From JBAYJM01 sp964350585 (GTDB lineage: Bacteria > Patescibacteriota > Patescibacteriia > 2-01-FULL-39-33), in assembly GCA_964350585.1 (NCBI GenBank), contig CAYGKC010000002.1, positions 1 to 64,000 on the forward strand: a stretch of 64,000 nucleotides of DNA. Direction: 5' to 3'. This document shows positions 30,990-39,393 of the stretch, piece by piece. Positions within the stretch are counted from its first letter, which is position 1. Every line of letters begins with the position of its first letter. The position numbers were made by a program, and so were the translations under genes. The notes below the pieces were generated by a model. It was not told the origin of the DNA and made no database searches. It saw nothing but the letters and a program-made list of their open reading frames with translations.

Positions 30990-32114
30990 ATGGAAGAAAA
31001 TATTTTACCAAGCGATCAATTAGAAATTGCAAACTCTTTAAAACCCATAAAAAAGAAAAAATTTAATTGGGGAATTATTGTTATTATTGTTATTTCAATA
31101 TTCTGTGGAAGCATTTCTGGTCTTATAGCTTTATTTCTTTTAATTTCCGGCTCAATACCTTTTCTTTCAAGTTATGACATAGATAACAGGAATGCAGAAA
31201 GAATAATAATTGATCAGCCTAGAAATGTTGTCATACAGCAAGATGTCCAGATTAAACAATTGGAAAATGTACTGCTTCCTGCCTTAATTAATTTGTATCC
31301 AAAGCTAAAAGCCGTTCAAGGTTATGCAGATTCTAACTTTTTGGGACAAGGAATTGTTTTAACCTCTGATGGATGGATTATTACCACGCAAAATTCAGTT
31401 AGTAATGCTTCAACTACTTATCAGGCAATAGGTTATCAGCTAAAAGAATACGATTTTAATCCGGTTGTTACGGATAAGGCAACAAACATTGTTTTTGGAA
31501 AGATAGATGCTAAAAATTTGCCAGTTGTTGGTATCGGCAAATCTAAGGATTTATCCTTGGGTCAAACTGTGGTTGTGGTAAGTAAAAGGAGTAAAATGGA
31601 AATTGCCAACATAGTTAAAATCGGTTATAAATTTGATACCGAAAAAGAAATAAATCAGAATTCTGACACTTTTTCAAAAAGAATTTATTTAAATATAAAA
31701 TTCAATAAGGAATATAATGGCGCGATTGTCGCTAATATGAAAGGTGAAGTAGTGGGTATTATTGTAAATGATGAAATAATTCCCGCTGATTACTTTGCAA
31801 GGACAATAAATGATGTGTTAGTTGGAAAAAAAATAAGCAGGCCTGAATTAGGAATTAACTATAAGGATATTTCTGCTACAGAGGGTCTTCAAAAGTATGC
31901 TGAAAAAGGAGCATATGTTGTTGATGTTTTAAAAACAAGTGATGCGTATGGAAAAATACTTGCTGGTGACATAATAAAAAAAGTAAATGATTATGAATTG
32001 AATTCTTTTATGAGCTTATCCGAAGCTATAAATAATTTTAATACAGGAAATAAAGTAGAAATATTAATAAGCCGAGCAGGCAAGGATCAATCTTTTAATA
32101 TAATTTTAAAGTAG
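30990..32114 (+). CDS. HtrA/DegP-like protein with the catalytic triad replaced
   Basis: A 374-residue membrane-anchored protein: cytoplasmic basic start, TM at about 27-55, trypsin-like domain at about 105-280 and PDZ domain at about 286-374 (GAYVVDVLKTSDAYGKILAGDIIKKVND). Aligned with HtrA, the His position is Asn135 (IITTQNSV versus the usual LTNNHVV), the Asp is Asn166 (KATNIV versus .TDIA) and the Ser is Asn243 (EYNGAIV versus GNSGGPL). All three catalytic residues are therefore Asn, so it should lack proteolysis and act as a binding or chaperone-like pseudoprotease. Last gene of the membrane operon. Confidence 0.85.
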   Translation: MEENILPSDQLEIANSLKPIKKKKFNWGIIVIIVISIFCGSISGLIALFLLISGSIPFLSSYDIDNRNAERIIIDQPRNVVIQQDVQIKQLENVLLPALINLYPKLKAVQGYADSNFLGQGIVLTSDGWIITTQNSVSNASTTYQAIGYQLKEYDFNPVVTDKATNIVFGKIDAKNLPVVGIGKSKDLSLGQTVVVVSKRSKMEIANIVKIGYKFDTEKEINQNSDTFSKRIYLNIKFNKEYNGAIVANMKGEVVGIIVNDEIIPADYFARTINDVLVGKKISRPELGINYKDISATEGLQKYAEKGAYVVDVLKTSDAYGKILAGDIIKKVNDYELNSFMSLSEAINNFNTGNKVEILISRAGKDQSFNIILK

Positions 32115-32125
32115 GTTTTTATATA

Positions 32126-32157
32126 AAATATCCACAACCTAAGGGCTGTGGATATTT
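32126..32157. terminator. Terminator hairpin with inverted DnaA-box-like arms
   Basis: AAATATCCACA (32126-32136) / TGTGGATATTT (32147-32157) with a CC-TAA-GG inner loop. Both arms contain a one-mismatch DnaA box. Its position, 12 nt after the stop, fits a terminator. Confidence 0.75.
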
Positions 32158-32171
32158 ATATTGACAAACAA

Positions 32172-32276
32172 TTGCAAATACTCATTTAAAGAGTTATAAA
32201 TAATATGTAGGGTATTATAAAATTTATCTGTACATCCATCCATTTGTCCTGATCTTACAGGCAAAGGAGGTGTCAG
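32172..32276 (+). promoter_or_regulatory. Promoter and leader of 32277 gene
   Basis: TTGCAA (32172-32177), 17 bp, TATAAA (32195-32200); a TTGACA at 32161 is poorly spaced. The leader can pair CTGTA with TACAG and ends in AAAGGAGGTG just before ATG. Confidence 0.6.
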
Positions 32277-32687
32277 ATGGCTACTCACCAAAAGTCAAAG
32301 GGAAAGGACATTGATGCAATACTGGATGCTTTTGTCCAGCGCAGTATGCTCGATTATCACAAGTCCAATGGTTTGGCCAATATCCCGAGGTTTACCATCT
32401 GCCAATTCATTGGCTGGTGCAAAACTCAAGGACTTGATCAAGCGCAGACCCTGTGTGAACTTCAAAGGCGTTTTTGCCTAGACACAACGCTCATCAAAAA
32501 AAGGGGACAGATGAAAGTAAGCTTTGAAGACATTCCCCTTAAGAGGTTGACGCAAATCCAGGTTCAAAAACTTCTTGAAGGAGGAAGTATCTGGATTAGA
32601 ACAGGTTTTTTGGACAGAAGGAAGATAAGCGGTTCTTTCTGGGTATATCGAGCAAATTACAAATCCTTGTTTTGGTGGCAAAGGTAG
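32277..32687 (+). CDS. Unrecognised protein in an isolated cassette
   Basis: A 136-residue soluble protein rich in Gln, Arg, Lys and aromatic residues with two Cys pairs spread out. The C-terminus (IWIRTGFLDRRKISGSFWVYRANYKSLFWW) looks like a beta sheet. Possibly nucleic-acid binding by charge, but no family is recognised. It is G+C-rich relative to its neighbours, has an ideal AGGAGGTG and a strong terminator, forming one of the distinct single-gene units. Confidence 0.65.
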   Translation: MATHQKSKGKDIDAILDAFVQRSMLDYHKSNGLANIPRFTICQFIGWCKTQGLDQAQTLCELQRRFCLDTTLIKKRGQMKVSFEDIPLKRLTQIQVQKLLEGGSIWIRTGFLDRRKISGSFWVYRANYKSLFWWQR

Positions 32688-32696
32688 CTCCCGCCT

Positions 32697-32733
32697 CTCG
32701 GCAAACGACCAAACGTTCGTCTGCCGAGTTTTT
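32697..32733 (+). terminator. Intrinsic terminator
   Basis: CTCGGCA (32697-32703) / TGCCGAG (32722-32728), inner ACGA/TCGT (32705-32708/32717-32720), then five T. Confidence 0.92.
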
Positions 32734-32739
32734 AACACG

Positions 32740-32768
32740 TTGTTTTTAAAGATTAAATGTTTTATAAT
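32740..32768 (+). promoter_or_regulatory. dnaE promoter
   Basis: TTGTTT (32740-32745), 17 bp, TATAAT (32763-32768). The same TTGTTT -35 occurs before rarA and the 36420 gene. Confidence 0.7.
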
Positions 32769-32834
32769 AAAATTGGTTATTAATAGAATTAGAACCTCAA
32801 AATATAGGGGTTTTTGTCTTTTTATAGAACAATA

Positions 32835-35800
32835 ATGTCTTTTGTCCATCTTCATACTCATTCTCACTACTCCCTCTTAGACGGCTTGGGAAAAGTTGAC
32901 GATTTAATAAAAAAAGCTATTGATTGCAATATGCCTGCTTTAGCTTTGACTGATCACGGGGTAATGTTTGGCGCGATTGAATTTTATAAAAAAGCAAAAA
33001 AGGCTGGGATAAAGCCTATAGTAGGCGTAGAAGCATATGTTGCCAGAAATGGACACTTGAATAAACGTCCTAAAATTGATGAAAAGCCATATCACTTGAT
33101 CTTGTTGGCTAAAAACAAAATCGGCTATCAGAATTTAACAAGATTAACTAGTATAGCTCAATTAGATGGTTTTTATTACAAGCCAAGAATTGACTTTGAA
33201 CTTTTGCAAAAATATCATGAAGGGATAATTTGCTCAACTGCTTGTTTGGGCGGAGAGCTTTCCAATCACATTTTATCTGAAAATGAAACGGCAATTTATG
33301 AAATGATTGAGAAATATAGGAATCTTTTCGGAGAAGGAAATTTTTATTTGGAAGTTCAGCATAATCCCTCAATTGATAAGCAGAAAACTGTTAATGAGAG
33401 AATTTTTAAATTATCCAAAGAACTTAACCTTCCGGTTATTGCAACAAATGACGTTCATTATATTAATACTGAAGATGATTTTGCTCAGGATGTTTTGCTT
33501 TGTATTCAAATGAAAAAGGTGCTTTCCGATCCAGATCGAATGACTATGATGGGTGAAGATTGGTCCTTTAAAACGCCAGAAGAAATGATTGATTCCTTTC
33601 CTGGCCATCCTGAAGTTATTGAGAATACTTTAAAAATAGCAGAAGAATGTAATCTAGAACTGGAATTGGGAAAAAACATTCTGCCAAATTTTCCTTTGCC
33701 AGATAATAAAACCGCTGAATCATATCTCGAAGAATTATGCGAAAAAGGCTTAGTGCAAAGATTTGGAGATAGTATAACCTCTGAGATAAGAGAAAGAATG
33801 GAATATGAATTATCGGTTATTGAAAAGACCGGATATGCGGGTTATTTTTTGATTGTTTCCGATTTTATAAACTGGGCAAAGGACAATGGCGTTGTTGTAG
33901 GTCCCGGCAGAGGCTCCGCAGCGGGAAGTCTTGTGTCATATCTAATAAAAATTACTGACATTGATCCGGTCAAATATAATTTGCTTTTTGAAAGATTTTT
34001 AAATCCGGAACGTATATCAATGCCTGATATTGATACTGATTTTGCCGATACCAGGCGGGACGATGTTTTAAAGTATGTGAGTGAAAAATATGGGCAAGAT
34101 CATGTGGCGCAGATTATTACCTTTGGAACAATGGCTGCAAGAAATGCTATCAGGGATGTGGGTAGGGTAATGAGCTTGCCATACAGTTATTGTGATAAAG
34201 TTGCTAAATTAATTCCGGCCGGTTGCAATCTTAATGAGGCGATTGAAACAGTGCCTGAATTTAAGGAGATATTAAATGATGAAGATGGAAAAAGGCTGAT
34301 TACAATTGCTAAAAGATTGGAAGGCGTTGTTAGACATGCTTCAACGCATGCTTGCGGAGTGGTAATTACTCCCGAAGCCGTTGATAACTATGCTCCACGG
34401 CAATATGGAAGCGGAGAATCGATCGTTGTGCAATATGAAGGTCATTCTGTTGAGGATTTAGGGCTTCTAAAAATGGATTTTTTAGGCTTGTCTAACCTTA
34501 CCATAATAGAGCAGACTATAAACATTATTGAAAAGATACATGGAATAAAAATAAATATAGAAAAAATTCCTCTTAATGATGAGGGTGCAATAAAATTATT
34601 CCAAGAAGGAAAAACAACCGGAGTATTTCAGTTTGAAAGTTCCGGCATGAAAAGATATTTGAAACAACTTATTCCCACTGATTTGGAAGATATTATAGCA
34701 ATGGTTGCATTGTATCGTCCCGGGCCAATGGAATATATTCCAGATTATATAGCTGGCAAGCATGGAAGAAAAAAACCTCATTATTTGCATGAAAAATTAA
34801 AACCGATTTTAGAGAAAACATATGGAGTTGCTGTGTATCAGGAGCAGCTTATGCAAATTGCCCGAGAAGTGGCGGGATTTTCATATGGTGAAGCAGATAT
34901 TTTAAGGAAAGCGGTGGGAAAGAAAATTAAAGAGCTTTTGGATGCGCAAGAAGATAAAATGATAAATGGCATGGTAAAAAATGGAATAGATCCGAAAATT
35001 TCCAAAAAAATATGGGAATTCATTTTGCCTTTTGCCGCTTATGGATTTAATCGTTCTCACGCCGCCTGTTACGCTTTAATTGCTTACCAAACAGCTTATT
35101 TAAAAGCTAACTATCCTGCCGAATTCATGGCTGCTCTTTTAACAGCCGATCAGCAGAATTCGGATAGAATTGGAATTGAAGCGGAAGAATGCAGGCAAAT
35201 GGGTATAGAAGTTCTGCCGCCCGATATTAATGAGAGCTTTTCTACATTTACGGTTGTTGCGCAAAGTTTAAAAGAAAATAAACCCCGTATTCGTTTTGGT
35301 ATGATGGCCATAAAAGGTTTGGGAGAAAATATTATTAAAGAAATAATAAAAGAAAGAAAAACAAACGGGCGTTTTGAAAACTTGGAGAACTTTCTTACAA
35401 GGGTAAAATCTAAAGATTTAAACAAAAGATCCTTGGATTCAATGATAAAGTCAGGTTATTTGGACAGTTTGGAAGAAAGAAATAAAATGCTTGAAAACAT
35501 GGATAAGATTTTGAATTTTATTCAAGAAACCAATAAACAAGAGATATCCGGTCAGGATAATTTGTTTATGAACATTCCTGAGATAAAAATTTCCAATTTA
35601 AAATTGACTGATGCTCCAAAATTGGATAAAAAACAAAAGCTAAGCTGGGAGAAAGAATTTCTTGGCCTTTATGTTTCAGAACATCCAATGCATGAGATGT
35701 CACAGCTGATGCAAAACTTTGTAACTGACTGTTCAAGATTAAAAAATTGCGTATCCGGCTCACAAGTGCGAGTAGGCGGGATAATTACACTGGTCAAAAA

Positions 35801-36317
35801 AATACTTACCAAAAAGAATCAGACTATGTTATTTGTAAAACTTGAAGACGGCATAGGTGATGTAGAAATTCTGGTTTTTCCAAGGGTTTTGGAACAGAAT
35901 CAGCAGGTTTGGCAAGTTGATAACATTATAGTTTGTGGTGGAACAATTTCAGATAAGGATGATGAAGTAAAAATTTTATGTGAAAGGGCTATGATTTTAA
36001 CAAAGGAAAATATGAGAGATGTTTTTAATACTTTTTTATTGGCAGTTTCTGACGGCAGAAAAAACTATTATGCAAAGAAAAAAGATATTGACACTGAAGG
36101 GGTGAAAATGTCCATTTCTTTGAATTATCCCTTAGACATTGATCTTTCAAAAAAATTGATGTCAATTATATCTGAAAATCCGGGAAACAATAAAATTGAA
36201 TTGCTGGTTAAAAAAGATAGTGGGATAGAAAAAATTACAACAAATTTGCGCATTATGCAAAATGATACTTCAATTTCAAAAATAAAAGAAATTTTAGGCG
36301 ACGAATCCATTGTTTAA
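32835..36317 (+). CDS. dnaE: DNA polymerase III alpha subunit
   Basis: A 1160-residue protein. ATG 32835 is chosen over a TTG 21 nt upstream because DnaE starts just before the PHP motif HLHTHSHYSLLDGLG. The palm has GPGRGSAAGSLVSY and the catalytic PDIDTDF. The FxFNRSHAACYALIAYQTAYLKANY region is the beta-binding/fingers part. An OB-fold (VRVGGIITLVKKI to VEILVFPRVL) is near 975-1040. This is the main replicative polymerase. No separate proofreading subunit is nearby. Confidence 0.98.
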   Translation: MSFVHLHTHSHYSLLDGLGKVDDLIKKAIDCNMPALALTDHGVMFGAIEFYKKAKKAGIKPIVGVEAYVARNGHLNKRPKIDEKPYHLILLAKNKIGYQNLTRLTSIAQLDGFYYKPRIDFELLQKYHEGIICSTACLGGELSNHILSENETAIYEMIEKYRNLFGEGNFYLEVQHNPSIDKQKTVNERIFKLSKELNLPVIATNDVHYINTEDDFAQDVLLCIQMKKVLSDPDRMTMMGEDWSFKTPEEMIDSFPGHPEVIENTLKIAEECNLELELGKNILPNFPLPDNKTAESYLEELCEKGLVQRFGDSITSEIRERMEYELSVIEKTGYAGYFLIVSDFINWAKDNGVVVGPGRGSAAGSLVSYLIKITDIDPVKYNLLFERFLNPERISMPDIDTDFADTRRDDVLKYVSEKYGQDHVAQIITFGTMAARNAIRDVGRVMSLPYSYCDKVAKLIPAGCNLNEAIETVPEFKEILNDEDGKRLITIAKRLEGVVRHASTHACGVVITPEAVDNYAPRQYGSGESIVVQYEGHSVEDLGLLKMDFLGLSNLTIIEQTINIIEKIHGIKINIEKIPLNDEGAIKLFQEGKTTGVFQFESSGMKRYLKQLIPTDLEDIIAMVALYRPGPMEYIPDYIAGKHGRKKPHYLHEKLKPILEKTYGVAVYQEQLMQIAREVAGFSYGEADILRKAVGKKIKELLDAQEDKMINGMVKNGIDPKISKKIWEFILPFAAYGFNRSHAACYALIAYQTAYLKANYPAEFMAALLTADQQNSDRIGIEAEECRQMGIEVLPPDINESFSTFTVVAQSLKENKPRIRFGMMAIKGLGENIIKEIIKERKTNGRFENLENFLTRVKSKDLNKRSLDSMIKSGYLDSLEERNKMLENMDKILNFIQETNKQEISGQDNLFMNIPEIKISNLKLTDAPKLDKKQKLSWEKEFLGLYVSEHPMHEMSQLMQNFVTDCSRLKNCVSGSQVRVGGIITLVKKILTKKNQTMLFVKLEDGIGDVEILVFPRVLEQNQQVWQVDNIIVCGGTISDKDDEVKILCERAMILTKENMRDVFNTFLLAVSDGRKNYYAKKKDIDTEGVKMSISLNYPLDIDLSKKLMSIISENPGNNKIELLVKKDSGIEKITTNLRIMQNDTSISKIKEILGDESIV

Positions 36318-36338
36318 TGGAAAATATAGTGTTATAAT
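36310..36338 (+). promoter_or_regulatory. Promoter of 36420 gene
   Basis: TTGTTT (36310-36315), 17 bp, TATAAT (36333-36338). The -35 overlaps the dnaE stop codon. The leader is about 75 nt. Confidence 0.7.
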
Positions 36339-36419
36339 ATTATTAAAGAGAATATTAATTGGCTAATTTAAGATCGGTTGCCTTTCTTGGAATAGTTAAA
36401 GTAATAAATTTAAAATATT

Positions 36420-37523
36420 ATGCCCAAAATAAATTTATACAGAAACATTTCTATTTTTTTTATTATTTTTACAGCTATGATCCTTTGTGCTATTTTTTTG
36501 TTATTTTACAGCCAAGGAGCAATTATAGTCACCCCTGAAGAACAGGATATAAATTTGAATTTCAATGCTACTGTGGTTAGTAGCACCACTTTGGCAACAA
36601 GCAGTACGGATACAATAATCGGAAGTTTAATGACTGAAATTGTTGAAGGAACAAAAACTATCGATGTTTTAAGTACTAGAAGTAATGATGGAAAATCTAT
36701 CGGATCGGTTAAAATTGTAAATAATAGCAATAAATCACAAAGTTTGGTCAAAACAACACAGTTACAAGCTGAAAGCGGATTGATCGTAAGGATTGATAGA
36801 GATGTTACTGTTCCGGCTGGAAAAAGTGTTGTAGTTGGAGTATATCCGGCAGATAATAACAATTTTACAGCTATAGCTCCTGGCAATTTAACAATTATTA
36901 AATTAGCAAAAAGTTTACAGCCAAGTATTTACGCCGTTGCGGAAACATCATTAGCTTATGGCCCATCAGAGGTTAAGGTTGTTGCTGAAAGTGATATTAA
37001 CAGGGCCAAGCAAGATTTGGTTAAAGAGTTAGTGGAAAACGCAAGATTAAAACTTGGACTAAGTGATGGAGATGGAACAATTTCCGAAATACTTGAAGTA
37101 ACAACAGATAAAAAAATAGGCGATGTTTCAGAAAAATTGCAAATGAAAATGAAAGTAAGAATTAAGTATCTTTCTTTGGATGACAATTCACTCTTGGCTT
37201 TAATTGAAGAAAAAATAAAACAATCGACTTTCGAAGGATTAAACACCGGAACTTTTGCTAAGGAATCATTAAAATATTCAATTTTAGAAGCCTCAACGCA
37301 AGAATCTCAGACTATTAAATTATCTTACAATGTAAAAGCTTATGTAGATTCCTCTAATGATTTACTAAGTACGCATCATTTTACATCTAAAACTGTCGAT
37401 GAAGTAAAAGAATATTTGGCTAATTCCGGAGTAGTTAAGAAGGTTGAGATAAGTATTTCACCTTATTGGAAACAATCATTTCCCGATAAAGCAAGTAGAA
37501 TTAAAGTCATAATAAATCAGTAA
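36420..37523 (+). CDS. Membrane-anchored extracytoplasmic protein
   Basis: A 367-residue protein. Residues 10-30 are a membrane anchor; the remainder is Ser/Thr-rich and should be outside. Residues about 85-165 form a beta-rich domain (GSVKIVNNSNKSQSLVKTTQLQAESGLIVRID, PAGKSVVVGVYP) similar to segments annotated as baseplate-J-like in CPR genomes. The C-terminal part has mixed alpha/beta repeats, ending with VEISISPYWKQSFP. Probably a surface or secretion-related protein. Own promoter and a strong terminator. Confidence 0.7.
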   Translation: MPKINLYRNISIFFIIFTAMILCAIFLLFYSQGAIIVTPEEQDINLNFNATVVSSTTLATSSTDTIIGSLMTEIVEGTKTIDVLSTRSNDGKSIGSVKIVNNSNKSQSLVKTTQLQAESGLIVRIDRDVTVPAGKSVVVGVYPADNNNFTAIAPGNLTIIKLAKSLQPSIYAVAETSLAYGPSEVKVVAESDINRAKQDLVKELVENARLKLGLSDGDGTISEILEVTTDKKIGDVSEKLQMKMKVRIKYLSLDDNSLLALIEEKIKQSTFEGLNTGTFAKESLKYSILEASTQESQTIKLSYNVKAYVDSSNDLLSTHHFTSKTVDEVKEYLANSGVVKKVEISISPYWKQSFPDKASRIKVIINQ

Positions 37524-37536
37524 TATAAGAATATCG

Positions 37537-37564
37537 CCGCCATTGAAAAATGGCGGTTTTTTTG
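37537..37564 (+). terminator. Intrinsic terminator with GAAA tetraloop
   Basis: CCGCCATT (37537-37544) / AATGGCGG (37549-37556), GAAA loop and eight T. The loop doubles as part of the miaB -35 box. Confidence 0.95.
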
Positions 37565-37571
37565 TTAAAAT
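37543..37571 (+). promoter_or_regulatory. miaB promoter nested in the preceding terminator
   Basis: TTGAAA (37543-37548), 17 bp, TAAAAT (37566-37571), with ATG at 37578. The -35 lies in the terminator loop, and the start site would be at or next to the ATG. Confidence 0.6.
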
Positions 37572-37577
37572 CCCTTT

Positions 37578-38837
37578 ATGTCAAAAAATAATAAAAAATA
37601 CTTCATTTACATTTTAGGATGCCAAATGAATCACTCCGATGGTGAAAAGTTGGAAACTATTTTTAATGATCTGGGCTATATTAAAACGGATAGCGAAACA
37701 TCAGCTGACTTAGTTGCTGTTGTTGCTTGTTCTATTAGAAAATCGGCAGTTGACAGGGTATATGGAAAAGCGCATAATTGGCAACTGAGGCGAAAACAAG
37801 GAACTTTAAAAACTATTTTGACGGGTTGTGTCATGGAGTCAGATAAAAAGAAGTTTGGCAATTTGTTTGACCTGCTTGTCGGCATAAAAGAAATTAATAA
37901 ACTACCGGCAATGTTGTTGTTAGATAAAAAACAAACAACTGGCATTAATGATTATTTAAACCTCCCATCGAAACACAAGTCTTCATTTCAGGCTTATATA
38001 CCTATAATGACCGGTTGTAATAATTTTTGCTCTTATTGTGTTGTGCCTTATGTTCGCGGTCGAGAAATATCACGTTTGTCAAAAGATATCATTTCCGAAT
38101 GTAAATCGTTGGTAAAAAATGGATATAAAGAAATTACTTTGCTGGGCCAAAATGTAAATTCATACAAAAGTGGAAGATACGACTTCATCTCTTTGTTAAA
38201 ACAGATTGATAACATTCCCGGAGAGTGGCGGTTAAGATTTCTCACAAGTCATCCAAAGGATTTATCAAAGGAACTGATTGAAATCATTAAAACGGGAAAA
38301 CATATAACCCCGCATTTGCATTTACCGCTACAATCAGGTGACGATGATATTTTAAAAGCTATGAATCGCAAATACAGCGCTAAGAAATTTTTGAGGATTA
38401 TTGCCTTAGCTAGAAAAAAAGTTCCTGAAATCATGATTTCAACCGATATAATAGTAGGCTTTCCGGGGGAAATAAAAAAACAGTTTCAAAATACTTTGAA
38501 AGTTTTTAAAGAAGTTCAATTCCATATGGCCTATATTTCTGAATATTCTTCTAGGAAAAATACAAAAGCGGCAAAATTAAATGACAATGTTGCGCCTGCA
38601 GAAAAAACAAGAAGGAAAGAGACTTTAAATGAACTGCTGAAGAAAACAGCCTTGGCGAATAATAAAAAATATATAGATAGGGAAGTAAGAGTTTTGGTTG
38701 AAAATTACAAAAATTGGAATTGCATCGGTAAGACCGAAACATACAAGATAGTAACCTTTAAAGGCGATAAAAATTTAGTGGGAAAATTTTTTAATGTTAA
38801 AATAAATAAAGTAAGCAGTTGGGGATTATTTGCCTAG
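37578..38837 (+). CDS. miaB: tRNA methylthiotransferase MiaB
   Basis: A 419-residue radical-SAM protein. The N-terminal UPF0004 domain carries Cys15, Cys51 and Cys84 for the auxiliary cluster. The radical-SAM cluster is CNNFCSYC (Cys147, Cys151, Cys154). GREISRL, LLGQNVNSY, LTSHPKD and HLPLQSGDD are MiaB hallmarks, and a TRAM domain closes the protein. It makes ms2i6A at A37 after MiaA. The last 51 bases of the gene lie in the 55-bp duplication beside the N run. Confidence 0.96.
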   Translation: MSKNNKKYFIYILGCQMNHSDGEKLETIFNDLGYIKTDSETSADLVAVVACSIRKSAVDRVYGKAHNWQLRRKQGTLKTILTGCVMESDKKKFGNLFDLLVGIKEINKLPAMLLLDKKQTTGINDYLNLPSKHKSSFQAYIPIMTGCNNFCSYCVVPYVRGREISRLSKDIISECKSLVKNGYKEITLLGQNVNSYKSGRYDFISLLKQIDNIPGEWRLRFLTSHPKDLSKELIEIIKTGKHITPHLHLPLQSGDDDILKAMNRKYSAKKFLRIIALARKKVPEIMISTDIIVGFPGEIKKQFQNTLKVFKEVQFHMAYISEYSSRKNTKAAKLNDNVAPAEKTRRKETLNELLKKTALANNKKYIDREVRVLVENYKNWNCIGKTETYKIVTFKGDKNLVGKFFNVKINKVSSWGLFA

Positions 38838-38841
38838 GAAA
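38787..38841. repeat. 55-bp duplication, left copy
   Basis: Begins with six T at 38787 and is identical to 38942-38996, across 100 N. It covers the end of miaB. Confidence 0.97.
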
Positions 38842-38941
38842 NNNNNNNNNNNNNNNNNNNNNNNNNNNNNNNNNNNNNNNNNNNNNNNNNNNNNNNNNNN
38901 NNNNNNNNNNNNNNNNNNNNNNNNNNNNNNNNNNNNNNNNN
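38842..38941. other. Assembly gap (100 N), probably false
   Basis: Exactly 100 N lying between two identical 55-bp sequences, as expected when two contigs sharing a 55-base end overlap are scaffolded without being merged. Confidence 0.95.
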
Positions 38942-38996
38942 TTTTTTAATGTTAAAATAAATAAAGTAAGCAGTTGGGGATTATTTGCCTAGGAAA
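38942..38996. repeat. 55-bp duplication, right copy
   Basis: Identical to 38787-38841. If the copies are merged, miaB ends 10 nt or less from the next gene's stop. Confidence 0.97.
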
Positions 38997-39345
38997 TTTT
39001 TTTTCCTATTATTTTACATCCTACCAAGTAAGCAATTATTGTTTGGATAAAGTAGGAAATAATACTAAACCAATCAGTACCAAGTTCCATAACTTCCATG
39101 CCGATATTTGAAGTACCAATAAAATCAGCAATTTCTTTATTGTTTATGGTAACTGTTAAATCCATCGCTAAAAATGCCGGATACCACAAATTAGTTAGAA
39201 TTACGATAAGTATAAAAGAAAGTATTGTAGCAAAGACAAGATAATTTTTTAACTTTAATTTTTTTACAATTCCAAAACTTGCAACACCGATAAGAATGGA
39301 TTCTAAAAGCAAGCTAATAACGTACGTAATCACTACTGTAATCAT
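38989..39345 (-). CDS. Small membrane protein, hypothetical
   Basis: A 118-residue protein with three to four hydrophobic segments (MITVVITYVISLLLESILIGV; LVFATILSFILIVILTNLW; IISYFIQTIIAYLVG). I start it at ATG 39345 rather than 54 nt further up, because the extension would overlap miaA. No family is recognised. Its stop falls inside the duplicated 55-bp end sequence. It separates miaB and miaA, which face the other way. Confidence 0.65.
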   Translation of the reverse strand: MITVVITYVISLLLESILIGVASFGIVKKLKLKNYLVFATILSFILIVILTNLWYPAFLAMDLTVTINNKEIADFIGTSNIGMEVMELGTDWFSIISYFIQTIIAYLVGCKIIGKKIS

Positions 39346-39393
39346 ATTTTTAATTTTATTAATTAAAATAATTATATATTTTTGAGCTAAAAT

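Noticed and set aside
32814..32834. Upstream TTG start for dnaE
   Set aside because: ATG 32835 fits the family's N-terminus; the extra seven codons are not DnaE-like.
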